Assembly (NCBI GenBank): GCA_014529385.2
Contig: CM043966.1
Coordinates: forward strand, 43,035,037 to 43,099,036
Reading direction: 5' to 3'
DNA length: 64,000 nucleotides
Origin: Adiantum capillus-veneris
Lineage: Eukaryota > Streptophyta > Polypodiopsida > Polypodiales > Pteridaceae
A program made the translations under genes and the position numbers. The notes beneath the pieces were generated by a model. That model saw nothing but the letters and a program-made list of their open reading frames with translations, did no database searches and was not told where the DNA came from. The stretch's first letter is position 1; every line of letters starts with the position of its first letter. This document shows, in pieces, positions 36,855 to 48,549 of this stretch.

Positions 36855-39303
36855 AGAGTAATGTTGATGGTGCAGAATATGCAGATCAAGGGATTGTGGG
36901 TCCAAGTCAGATTTCAAGGAAATCCACCACCGGGCTGTGCCAGGTGTTGACCCTGCACAAAATCATTACTTGTACTTATGTTTAATCACTCAACTCTTAG
37001 TCAGTCGGATCTTAGTAAGTCGGAGTCTTGATAAGTCGGATTTTGGTCAATCGGATGTAACAGTTATAACTACCAGAAGTTCCTATTTAAAGGTCATGCT
37101 GGTTCACGCGAGTATGAAATTTTGGTTGAAATGGAAGTTATCTTTGGACCAAGATGAATCAAACTGTGTAGTCTCTTGCTCTATGATTCATGTTTGTTCT
37201 TCAGTCTGCTGTGTCGGAATTTGGTGAATGGTGAAATGCTGATGAGTTGGAGATGTTTGCCTTTGTCTAACTCTGTCTTTAGTGTGTGTAACATGTTTTC
37301 AACACCTAAGTTTTGTGTGTGTTGATGAACCCCAACATGTGCATTTGGAAAAACTTGTAGCTGTTTCTCGGCAGCAACATAAGAAAAACTGAAACCAAGT
37401 CACAAACAATTAGGGGAATAGTATCCATATACCCTGTAGAGTAAGTTTGGCACATTTAACAACATACTGAGTAAAAATGATGGATCGAAATCCATCAGCT
37501 TAAAGCAGAAAAATTGAATTTTTCTAGAGTCTAAATACTCGACACTTGCAAGTGTAATTTTCCACACAAGGTCCAAAAAGAACTATGAAACCACACAAAA
37601 TGAAGAAACTAGTAAAATTTTCAAATTCGAATTCATCAAACATAAATATAAAGGAATCTAGAGACTTTGAACTCCAAACAAGAAAAGATTTTTGGGAATA
37701 ATTGTAATTGAGCTCACAAACAAGTGGTACCAATCTAGAGGCCACATCATGCCAATGCCAATGGATTACGATCCATGGAATGAATTTTGGCTAGAAAAAG
37801 ACTTATCACTTAGAACTAGCATTGAAAAAAAAAATCTAGGAGTTTGATCATAAAAAAAGGCATAGAAAGAAAGGGAAATCACCAAAATCAAATAGATGTA
37901 CAAAAACCACCAAAGGCTCAAAGAACAAGGATTTGAGCCATCAAAAATTTGAGCCATCAAAAGGAGTCCAAATTAGAAAATATTGCAGGCATAACATCTA
38001 GACATAGTGTGTAATCACCTGCCAATACCTCAAGTTCATTTCATGATAATGATGGATCATGATCCATCGTTTTCAACATCATGAAACAAGGCTTATGCTA
38101 GTGATAGCCCTAATGTCAAGGGTCCTATTTGTGTTTTTGGATTTAAATCTAAAACACTAATAGTGTGTCTCCAAGTTGAGGACTTTTTTAGAATCTAGAA
38201 TCAACTAGATACAATAAAATCTAGTAAATTCATAGTATTAATAACCAACAAATTAGGAACTACTGAATACTATTGGTTTTTAGGTTGAGAAGCTGAGGAA
38301 TGCCACCAAGTATCATACAACAAAGACAAAGGTACACAGAGTCTTGGAAATCTAGTAATAGTATGGGGTTCTATATTGGTTTCCATTTGTTTTTTTTGTG
38401 TTTTTGAGATTGCCTCCAAGAAGAGAAAGGACATCTTGTAAACTACAACACTTGGAATCCTAGGATAACAACTTACTGTGTTGCTTGTATTTCTTGTAGA
38501 GGTACCCACACTACATGATAGAGATAGAGGAAGGAAAAAAAGGTTAACCCAATGTATAGTGGCTAGTGTCAACATTGATGTGTAAATGTCATCTACACTC
38601 AAAAAGTTCAAACAATTGCCTGTGGAAGCTCACATTATTGTAATCATGGTTTTTAAAAGTTCACTCAAGGACTTCAAATCTTGAAACAAAAAGATCACTA
38701 AATAATCACACTTGCAAATTTTCCTAACAAGTTGTAACTGCCTAAATTGGAAAATTTGTGTACATGTGAGCAATGGACTAGGCAAGACATATATTGATTT
38801 TATGTGATATGTTTGCTCCTTGTTTTAATAAATTAAAAATAGACTAGCCCAAGTATCATTCCTTATCTCAAACTACTTTTAGCTCATCTGATTATCCTTA
38901 TTAATCAATGTGTGTGATCTTGACCGCTTTGCAATGTACTAATCAAGTTCACAAAAAACTCAAAAAACAATGAGAAAAAGAGGACTAGAGCATATAGACT
39001 TCCAAATTTTTGTAACAATAATCTGATGAAATAAACCACAAGAACATCTAAAATAGAAAAAATGAACCCAATAAATCTATGAAACAACCATCTTGCTAGT
39101 GGTCACTACATACTTTGTAAGCACCCAAGAGACTATTTATAAGATCATTTGTGATGTTGCTTTATATGTTTATGAGAATTATTTGAAATAATAAAAGGAC
39201 TATAATACCTTTATTAAGGAAAGAAGAGCACCCAAGACAGTCATGGAGCTTTGCTCAGAACATTTGTTAGTTTCCTATCAAAAATTCTACTTCAATCATA
39301 TTT
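36855..39303. other. Gene-free interval
   Basis: No supported gene. At 36990-37060 a short motif, agtcggat or atcggat, repeats several times. It also appears at 34528-34590 inside the ORF upstream. A TATA-like tatttaaa lies near 37085. The rest is AT-rich and unassigned. Confidence 0.4.
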
Positions 39304-40850
39304 TTATTCAATTATTTTAGAAACATGCACGTCATAATTACTGCCGTACATATTCATGTCCACAATACACAAGGTGCAAACCCATTTCTTGGAAGAAATC
39401 ACTTCTTTAATTAATGTAACTATCATTTCATACCATCTAAGGATTAGCTCAATAGAAAAAAAGTAAGCATCTAGCAGATCATCATCAACCCCTATCGGTT
39501 GTTCATTGGCTATCGCTCTTGGTATATGGTCAACATTGACATGAGTTGTAACTTTCATTATAACAATCGTAAATTCAGATTCAAGTAGAATGATGAACCA
39601 TCTAAGAATACTTTTCATAGTATATGACTTATTCACTACATAAAGGAGAGCTTGGTGGTCTACAAAGAAGGTGAACTTGTTTGCCAAATAATATTAATGC
39701 ATGAGTTTCTTCATAGCATATAGCATTCCCAACCCTTCTCTCTAAAGTATATTCATGTAATTCCTTTCCAAGATATTGAGCTATCTATTAGAATAACAAA
39801 TGGAAAAAATCATGGTTCCCTCACTTGGCTGTGCCAAGATGCATCCAATAGCAAAGTTTGAAGCATCAACATGTACATGGAATATTTTGTTCCAATCTTC
39901 TACTTTTGATATGGGTACAAGCACTAAAGTGTCTTTTAATTTTTGTAATGATGCTTTTCATTTCTATGTCCATTTGAAATCATTGATCAATCCATAAAGT
40001 GGTTTGGAAAAAATTGCATATATGTATATTAATAATCGGTAATAATTGCAATGTCCCATGAATGATTTCACCTCTCTTATTATGGTTGGTCTAGCCAACT
40101 CAATAATGGCTTTGATCTTCCTTACATTCCATTGATATCCCATTTTTTGACATTATATGTCTCAATATTTTCTCTTGTCATACCCTAAATGTACACTTTC
40201 TAGAATTGAAGTAATATATTCCTATACAAACAACACTTCTCAGCAATTTTCCTACAATGCTTAAAGATGAACAAATAGAGAGGTCATTCATATATACTTC
40301 TAGAAATATTCACAGATATTCTTTGAAGGCATGACTCATTGATCTTTGGAAAGTTGTTGGGGCATTGGTCAGTCAAAATGGCATGACGTGATAGACAAAA
40401 ATTCCCCATTCTATAGTGTAGGCTATTTGTGTTGGCCTCAAGGATGTATAATTAATTGGTTGTATTCAAAGAATCTATCCAAGAAACTAAAATCCTCTTT
40501 TCCTGCTACACTTTCTAATACATGCTTTGATATGGGTAGGGGATAGTTGTCTCTTATTGGTTTCCATGTTCAGTTTTTTAAGATTGGCACACTCTCGTAA
40601 TTTTTCATTCTTTTTAGGTACCACCACAATAGGTGACACCCAATCAATGTGTTCAATTTCATAGATGAACTCTACTTTCTTACGCTTATCTATCTCCTCC
40701 TTAATCTTTCTAGCAAAGGTTTCACTATATGTATATGGTCTCTACTACGTTGGTTTTGTGTCTTCCCTCATGGGTATATTTTTTTGGTAGATTTTGAGAT
40801 CCACCTCTTTCAAATATTTATACGACAAGGCAAACACAACCATTAGGAAA
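39304..40850 (-). pseudogene. Decayed Ty3 RT and RNase H
   Basis: RNase H is visible at 39687-39500: FTFFVDHQALLYVVNK, then RWFIILLESEFTIVIMK and HVNVDHIPRAI. Upstream on the minus strand, RT starts near 40650 (HIDWVSPIVVVPKKNEKLR). Many stops and frame changes separate the two, and no integrase or gag was found. This is an old copy. Confidence 0.7.
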
Positions 40851-40859
40851 AATATGAAC

Positions 40860-41290
40860 TTTGCATGGGCCTTGTAAGAATCCCTAATTTTAAGAGATTA
40901 AAGCTAATTTCTGTACACTTTGGGGACAAGTGCATTCAATAGGCTACTTTTGAGCAGAATTCTCTAAGCTTGTTTTTAGGGTCATGTAGGTTGTGGTCCT
41001 CCTAGAGTCCCTTTCTCTCTCTAGATCTTTGAAAGTGAAGGGAAAAAGGTGTTGTGGCATTAACTACCTACTTCCATCCCTTTCCCATGCCACATCCTAA
41101 AAAAAGTACGTAAACCCAAGCTAAAAAATGAAAATCCCCTATTCACACATTTTCTACTTAAGCATTCCTCTCAACCTATATACATATAAAAAAAACATTT
41201 TTTGACTTACACTCACTAGAAGGCCAATTTTCAATTTTTCTTTTTCCTCCAAAAAAGTAACTCTCTCCCTCTTTTCTCCCTATCCCTCTG

Positions 41291-41324
<34 letters not shown>

Positions 41325-42005
41325 CCCCTCCCTCTCCCCTACCTCCCTCTTCTCCCTTCCATTTCCTTCCTCCATTGCATCCTAAAGTTTAGTAGCCATA
41401 GTGCTCAATAATATCACAAGAAGGTTCACCATTTAGTACCCCTTTATATAATGTGTGCTCACGGGGCATTAAAAAAACCCCTCTTTTAACATGTCCAAAT
41501 TAATAAAATGACCCCTTATTTTAGGAAATTTTTCTTAAATTGAATATAAAAACCCCATTTTTTAATGTATCTCACTTAAACTGTCTAAATTTTTTGCATT
41601 TAAAAACCCCTCCTTTTGAACTCACATTATACATTTACACAATGCACCCCCAAGCTTGCACACCACAAGTGTGTATATTTGCTTGCCCATAGATTTTGTG
41701 TCAAAAGTTTCACACGTGAGTAACCAAAGGTAATGACAACAATGTCGTGCTACAAGTTGACACCAATGTCAACAGTTGAGTGGATAACATTTGTACCCAT
41801 GCGATCGCCACTCCCATCCTACTTTAAGAAGCCTCTCGGTGTTTCTTCAATATGTTGGGAGAGGGAAGTCATGCCACTAGGATAATGTAAGCAATAGCCT
41901 ATACACTCTAATTTGTTTTCTATTGCTTTTGTTTCTTTTGAAATGCTCAATTTGACCATTTTTTATCAAAATCTCCTATGTGTGTATATGTGTATACCTA
42001 ACGTG

Positions 42006-42006
<1 letters not shown>
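40860..42006. other. Gene-free interval with a TC microsatellite
   Basis: AT-rich, with a TC run at 41290-41318. The region around 41450-41640 has repeated aaaaacccc-type strings. No gene. Confidence 0.5.
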
Positions 42007-42039
<33 letters not shown>

Positions 42040-42235
42040 CCTATGTGTATACCTAGCGTGTGCACACACACACACGCACACACACACATGCACACACACA
42101 CACACACATGCAACCACTCATCTCCTTGGATTTCATTGTAAAGTTTGCATAACCTTCTAGTCTTTCACACACACACACACATGCAGCCACTCATCTCCTT
42201 GGATTTCATTGTAAAGTTTGCATAACCTGCTAGTC
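42007..42235. repeat. CA microsatellites with a duplicated 75-bp spacer
   Basis: CA runs at 42007-42032, 42062-42112 and 42168-42180. The spacer catgca(a/g)ccactcatctcc through gcataacc occurs twice. Confidence 0.85.
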
Positions 42236-43521
42236 TTTGAAATAACAGATATTAAACACCAAATTTCCTCCATAACAATCTTCTTTGTTATATCTTGTAG
42301 TTAGATTCTTCAAATCCATGCTTATTGGAGGTGGGTTGTCTCATCATAATGTACATATTTTAGCATTGTTTACTCCAAGTTATATGAAAATACTTGCAAA
42401 TTTGTATAGAAGATTCTTAGAAAGTATGTTTATTATACAACTTGCAAATGTAGAACTCATGTGTTTTTTTGTTTGAGCAGGTCTCTAAACCGTCCTGGTA
42501 CAAGGTGACCTCTTACTATGTTAGATGAGTGATGGTCTTTGTGACAATGGTTCAAGGTGTTGGCATAGCATGACTCACTTCTGGTGGCACAAAGCTCTTC
42601 TCAAGAAATTTCATTGTATAATTCAATGCACCTCCCACCACAACAACCATTATATCAACATGGAGGGATCTTTAACAAGGAAATTAAAAAGCTTTCCCTG
42701 AGAAAAACATTCTTTCCTAAGAAGCAACACCCCAACTAGAGATAGTTTTATGTAATAGGTTACACTGAATATACTATGTCATGGAACGAATGCAATAACT
42801 ATGATTACATTGTCCCTTGCATAGTTTTCATGACCATATCTTGATCAAGATTAATAAGAATCAATTTGGACTCTACTGTTTTTGTTGTTGTGCAAGAGCA
42901 CCCTATCTCTACCACATTTTGAGTTTGATTGTAACCTAAATTAGATTTGTAACATTTTAAATGTAAATTGCTTCTGGCTTTGGCTATTTTGTACACAAAA
43001 AGGTATGCCATGCAAAATTGAGCATATATTAATATAATTATGTTCTTGATTATAGATCAAGGAGAATTTCCTTGTGATGGTACTTGATTCCTTCTTAGAG
43101 AGCAAGAGAGAGAGATTGAGGGAGAGATCTAGAAGTTGGTCTTTATATTGTAGTCTCTTGCAAGTTGATGGACTCTAACAGGATTGATATTTGGAACATA
43201 TGAAGATAAAATGAATTAAGAGCTTTAATGAACTAATATTCTTGAAAGTAACCTTGAGGTGAAGCTCTACCCAATTATGTACTCTTTGAAAACAAGAAAG
43301 CAAGGTAAGATTCAATATTTTGATAAGTAATCCCTATATTTATCATTCTTGGGTGTTTCCAAAGACCTTAGGGGTGACTTGAAGTATCCCAATGCTGTGT
43401 ATGTTGCATTTTCAAGCTCTTCTAGCATAGAATTCTTAAGGTATGATTTTCAAATGGTCTTCATAAGCATGAATCTGGCTTCAAGTGCTCATTGATCTTG
43501 TCCATGAATTCTAGAAAACAA

Positions 43522-43676
43522 AGGGCCCTAGGGCCATGCTAAGCCCCTAGGGGCACTCAAGAACAGGGTCCACAAGGAAGTGCCATTTGGCCAAACAGGG
43601 GATCCTATTTGGTAGTTTTGTGTGCCCTTGAGGCCACTCTAGTTGAGGGTCCCTAGGGCCCTAGCATGGTTTTAGG
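43522..43676. mobile_element. Foldback (MITE-like) element a1
   Basis: An imperfect inverted repeat of about 155 bp. The left end is agggccctagggccatgct and the right end is agggccctagcatggt, with gccatttggcc and ctatttggtag near the axis. No coding sequence. Confidence 0.65.
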
Positions 43677-43854
43677 AACAGTTTTTTAAAAGCCAGAAAC
43701 TTGGCTCCCATATCTATCATGAATTTGTAACTTGTGGAAAAGAAGATTTTCTTTTTGTTGCTTTACTGTAATCTCTTACAAGTTGGTGAATGGTTCATGA
43801 ATTGTATCATGGTGTTTAGAGAAGCATTTTTTCTGCTAAAGAAGAAAAAATGGG

Positions 43855-44004
43855 TCCTAGGACCATGTTAGGGCCCTAGGGCCCTCAAAAAGAATGGCCA
43901 CAAGGGCACGCAAAAACTGCCAAATAGGGGTTCCTATTTGGCAAATTTTTGGGCCCTTGTGGCCACTCTTTTTGAGGGTCCCTAGGGCCCTAGCATGGTC
44001 CTAG
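43855..44004. mobile_element. Foldback (MITE-like) element b1
   Basis: About 150 bp forms a nearly perfect inverted repeat: CCTAGGACCATG at the left end and CATGGTCCTAG at the right. TGGCCACAAGGGC pairs with GCCCTTGTGGCCA, and TGCCAAATAGG pairs with CCTATTTGGCA at the axis. Confidence 0.75.
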
Positions 44005-44049
44005 TGTCAAAGCCGACAAAGCGGAAGCATAGAGACAAAGGGTAGTGAG

Positions 44050-44052
<3 letters not shown>

Positions 44053-44099
<47 letters not shown>
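44053..44099. repeat. (GA)n microsatellite in block X
   Basis: About 23 GA units. The equivalent position in copy 2 carries a G run plus GA (52951-53003). Confidence 0.95.
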
Positions 44100-44101
<2 letters not shown>

Positions 44102-45029
44102 TCCTGAACCAATCAACCTTGGTAATAAATAATTGGATGTGTATAAAATGGAGGCAAGGGGTTGCTTACATAGCAATCCCAATAAATTGCCCTACCCAAG
44201 ACTTCGACAAATAAGTAAAATAAATACCTAAAATCCAACCGAAATAATGGGATCACATTGGGCAGTTTACTTGAGATGCCTAAACTTTAACACCCTCACT
44301 GTAACTCATAGTGGACATTCATAGTCAGACCAAGTCGATGAGGAAGCTACCATGGACACCCCAGAAAGTGGCTAGCAACTGGATACACCTTGGTGTTGCT
44401 CTCCTCAACTTTGTACCTGAAAGTAATGCCGTCTTGAGCATGGGTTGCCTTTGTAGCAACTTTGAACTATAGACCATATTACGTCCAATAATCCCCATTC
44501 GTGACCAAAATATAAAACTCCAAGATAATGAACTTCTGGAACACATCCTGTCCAATGTATTTCAAGAATTTAAAGCGAGCAAATTATAACAAAAAAAGGA
44601 AAAAATGGTGATAAGAGATAAGAAAGCGGGTGGGAGGAAAAAATGACAACAAATTAACACTAAACATGTTTCGGTATTTAAAGCTCATCAATAATGTTAA
44701 TTTTAGTACAAGGATTGGGGGCTTCTAAATATGGGTTGGGGGTTTCAAACCCAAGGTGGGTACAAAAGTGAGGATTAAGAGGAGGATAGAAGTTTTATTG
44801 GTACATAAAAGTAAATGCAGGTATCTTCTGGTACGGAGAAGTAAATAATGGCAACTTTTGGTACGATGTGCACCATTAGGGGGGTAACATCAAGATAAGA
44901 GAGGCTTGGAAGGATCAAGGCATAAAACATTTTTGGGGAGAGAATCAATTTAAAGAGAGGCACAAAAAGAGAAAAAAGGACAGAATACAAAAACCGGTAT
45001 TGTCACAAAAATTGGGGGGGGAGAAAGGA

Positions 45030-46380
45030 GACGTTTTAGCTAGGATGGGTGTGAGAATTGGAGGTAAACATCTTCCTCATATTGGGCGCATTGAGCCAAC
45101 AAATATGGGGTTTAGGGAGGTGGGATAGTTCTCACGTGGTGCTAAGTTGAAGAGTGAGAGGCTTGATCAAGGTAGGAGAGAGATTAAGGTTGCACTTAAA
45201 GGGTGAAAAGGTAATTTTTACTACAAAGGAGGGGTCTTTTGATTTGAGTTTCCTCATAAGGAACAGTTAAGGAGAAGATCTTGTGGGTAGCCCCTTGCTC
45301 TAAGTCTTTGGAAAAAATGGGCACAAATGGTAAGTAACCCATCCAAGGAGCTCTCTCTAATGACATATCTTTCGAGTTCCGAAATGATAGAAGCGACTTT
45401 CTGGTGGGTGGAGTGCCAAGATTGCCAGGGAATGTAGTTGTAAGAGTTAAGGCCTTTTTGAAAGAACCAAGAGTTCTTGAATGAGAAAAGGAGGGTCCTT
45501 TGAAGAAATGAATGTCAAGGATGGAAGCTTCTATGGAAGAAATGACCGGAGAAGAGTGGTGACCCGTAAAGCTTGAGGATTTTTCAAGATTAATAAAGGA
45601 GCCTTGCCAAATGACAAAGGCATCCTCGATGTATCTTTTGAATAAGAGGAGAGAGAGATGGGAGGGAAGATTGATAATATCCTCCAAGTGACAAAGAAAT
45701 AGTCAAGCATAGACGACACCAAAATTAGACCCCATGGCAGTGCCTTTGATTTGTCGCCAATAGTTTCTTTGGAAGGAGATGTAATGGTGGTTAAGGACAA
45801 GAGAGGCCAAAAAGAGGATGAGGCTGCTTCTGGATAAGGAATACTGGTGCTGGATAGAGTCAGAGAGGGCTAGTAAACCTTGTTGAATGGCGATGCTAGG
45901 ATATAATGATTCAACATTAAACATGAACAAAGGACATTAGAAGGAAGGACAAGAGAAGAGATATCTTTGATGAGTGAAAAAGAGTCCTTAAGGTGTTGTT
46001 TCTTTGTGATAAGGATAGGGAGAAGTTAAGTGGAGCCATGTAGAGGCATGCTCCAAAATATATCCTCTATAAGAGCAAATGTATCGTCCTACTAAGGAGG
46101 GTTTGTGTATTTTAGGAAGCAGCAAAAAGGGACACGGTTGGGGTTTGAGAAGAAGGAGGCTTAAGGATGAAGGCCTACTCTTTAGAAGAAAGAAGAGCAC
46201 AATTGGTAAGAATTGAGGAGAGAAGGGAGCACACAAAGGAGAGAGGAGCTAAAGCCCAGGGGGTGTAGGTAGAGGAATCTAGGAGATGTTTAGAAGGTTC
46301 CTCTATATACCACGATTTGGATAAGATGACAGGTCCTAAATTTTTGTCCGCTAATTTGATGATAATGGAAGGATCATTTC
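45030..46380 (-). pseudogene. Penelope-like reverse transcriptase, copy A
   Basis: Blocks in order on the minus strand are IIIKLADKNLG near 46360, FLLLPKIHKPS near 46120, FNVESLYPSIAIQQGL near 45920, KGTAMGSNFGVVYA near 45745, and the catalytic box as RYIEDAF near 45635. Then come ILDIHFFKG (about 45510) and RAPWMGYLPFVPIF (about 45330). The catalytic box should read YIDD; its first Asp is Glu here. Frames change at least twice, so it is inactive. Downstream sequence keeps a weak SHLPKPHICWLNAPN trace near 45110, consistent with the thumb or C-terminal part of PLE RTs. Confidence 0.75.
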
Positions 46381-48541
46381 TTAAGAAAAAAAGGGCTTTC
46401 TTAAGAAAGGAAGGTCTTGAGAAGTGAGAAGAAGAGAAAGAGGTTTTCCAATTGGTAATAAACTGTGAAGAGAGTGAGAAGAAAATATTTTTGAGACTAA
46501 GAGAAGGAGCTGGTGGGTACCAAGAGGCATTGGGGAGGGAGAAGGGATTTGAGGGTGGGGAGACCTCCTTAAAGAAGAGCTGAGTTGGTAGCTTCTTTCC
46601 AAGTTAGAAAAAGAGTGTTTTTGAGAGGAGATAGTAGGAAGGGAGGGGGGAGGAATATATTTAAGGCCTAAACCAAGCAGCTTCTTTTCATAATGGGAAA
46701 GCGTATGATTTGAGAGGTTGTGGCAAGTTAAGTTAGTGACCTTGTTTTCTAACTCATAAATTGATTGATTTCCTAGAATTAACACCTTAAAAAGAGAAGG
46801 GTTAGTAAGAGGAATCCAATACTTGAATCGTCTTTTAGCAACACCATAAGGGGAAGGAGTGGAGTGCGGTGTAGTAGAGAAGTAACTAGGTGAAAAGGGA
46901 GGAGGGGTCCAAAAAATAGGAAAAAGAGGGGCTTTAGAGAAGATCAGATGGACCCACAAAGTAGGGTGCTCAACAACTACTTCCTCCTCCATTTCAATTT
47001 TTTTGAATATCTAGGTTTTTTAGGAAGGTTGGTTGAGGGATGGGGAGATTTAGAGGGAAGAGGTAAAAGGATGGGAAAGGGGTGGCTAGAACACGGAGGG
47101 ACATTAAGGGGGTATTTAGGAGATTGAGAAAATGAAGGATGGGTGGGGAAAGAAGGCCGAAAGAGGAGGGGGTTTTTTCAAGCAAGATGATGGAGGGAGT
47201 GGAGGAAGCATTATAAGGTTTTTTGAATGGTTGGTGGGTGTATTTCCCAAAGGGAGCTTTATGCTTGGTAAGGGAAGACAAAGGTTGTGAGGGAGCGGAA
47301 GCAAAAGGTTTTCTAGAGGAAGGGTTTTTACCAAATTTTAAAGGAGTCTTTTGGGAGAGGAGCTTGCTCATTTGAGTCATGACCTCATGTTGAATGAGCT
47401 CACTCACGGTGTGTTCTTTTGGTAATGCCATTGCTTCGACAAAGAGGGTCTCTTGGGATCTCTTTCTTGCATCGAGCCGCTGATTCAATGGAAGTGGGTA
47501 AATGCGCTTGTAGGATGGAGTTTTGAATGAACGAGTCTAGATCCAAAAGAGAAAAATGTTTCCACATAACAAGTTGATTGGCCCATGCTTTGGGTTGAAC
47601 TCTAGGGAAGGATAAGGGTAAGAGATTTTTGACAAGGTCTTCCAAGCGTTCTTCTACAACCTCATGGAAGAAGTCAAAAAGCTTTTGGAGGTTCACTACT
47701 AGGAGAGTTTGGGCTTGTATATAAACGCCAAAACAATCAAGTTGGTATTGTATGTTAAGGCTAACAAACTTGGCATTGAGAAGGGCTTGAGCACTGGAAT
47801 CTTTCAAAACAAGGCGTGGTGATTTCATGCATAGGCTATTGGGGGCTTTATTGCTAGCACAAAGGTTTTGGAGGTGTAAGAGATGAGATTTGGCTTTAGA
47901 AAGCTTGAGATTAATAGCTTTGAGTTTATGTAAGGATCCAAACACAATTTTGTCAAACTCTTGGGGTTTGGTGATGGTAGGAATGGTGGGGAGGGGAGAA
48001 GTAGAGGAGATAGGATTAAGGGAAGTGGCGTAAGAGCAAAAAGGGGAGGGGGAGGTGGCGAACGAGGAGGAGAAAGCACTAAAAGAGAAAGGAGCAATGA
48101 GGGGGGATTGGGAGCACTCCCCTTTGAGACGTAAGACCGACGAGTGCACCATAGATTTTGGTGCCTTTTGAGGAAGGAAAGGGAAAATCAAATTCCTGTA
48201 CGGGGAGGTTTTTTCGTGAGCCCTTGAAGTTCTTCCGTGCTAAAGAGGGCTTTCTTAAAGGAGGAAGTGGGAGACGTTGTGCTCGATTGTGCGGCAAATG
48301 CAAAAGGGTTAGTGAGGGCAAAGGCCGAGATGAAACAGGGAAGGATGGTAAAAAAAGTTGAAAAAGAGGATACTAATGCGAGCAAGGAAAACGAAGTATT
48401 AGGGAAGGGGGAGCCGACGATGGAAAAACCGGAGCCGTTGGAGGAAATAACAATTGTCAAGCTAGACGGTGAGAGGAAAGGGGGGGTTCCAACGGAGGGT
48501 GTGGGATTACTATGGAGGGAAGCAGCGGATGAGGATTCCAC
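46381..48541 (-). pseudogene. Penelope-like element N-terminal region, copy A
   Basis: The preferred start is the ATG at 48541 (MESSSAASLHSNPTPSVG). The sequence is Ser/Pro/Leu-rich and spans four ORFs in shifting frames (48188-48541, 47400-48191, 46994-47488, 46381-46992). A recognisable PLE pre-RT block occurs near 46740: VTNLTCHNLSNHTLSHYEKK, then LGLGLKYIPPPS. Upstream of that I recognise no domain. The segment 47400-48190 has helical stretches (KLKAINLKLSKAKSHLLHL) that may be coiled coil. Confidence 0.55.
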
Positions 48542-48549
48542 GACTTAGT

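Larger units (their letters stand above)
42165..44373. repeat. Duplicated block X, copy 1
   Basis: About 2.2 kb of AT-rich sequence recurs at 50815-53278 in the same orientation and order. It opens with a CA run and gcagccactcatctcc, and ends near ggacacccca(g/a)aaagtgg. It contains two foldback elements and a GA run (44053-44099). No long ORF is present. It borders a Penelope-like copy in both places. Identity is high by eye, with small indels. Confidence 0.85.
44590..48541 (-). mobile_element. Penelope-like retroelement, copy A
   Basis: This minus-strand element starts at an ATG near 48541 and its coding trace runs to about 45030, followed by a 3' non-coding tail to 44590. It is assigned to Penelope-like elements from several RT blocks: IIIKLADKNLG, FLLLPKIHKPS, FNVESLYPSI and KGTAMGSNFGVVYA. 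There are no LTR-type protease, RNase H or integrase domains. I found no GIY-YIG endonuclease motif. Parts of this sequence recur at 50360-50800 and, split by CACTA 2, at 53281-62440. Confidence 0.75.

Noticed and set aside
42007-42235. CRISPR-like array of repeats and spacers
   Set aside because: The units are CA microsatellite and a single duplicated spacer, in a plant-type sequence.
48237-48548. Plus-strand ORF of 103 codons
   Set aside because: It overlaps the N-terminus of the minus-strand Penelope-like ORF and is its shadow.
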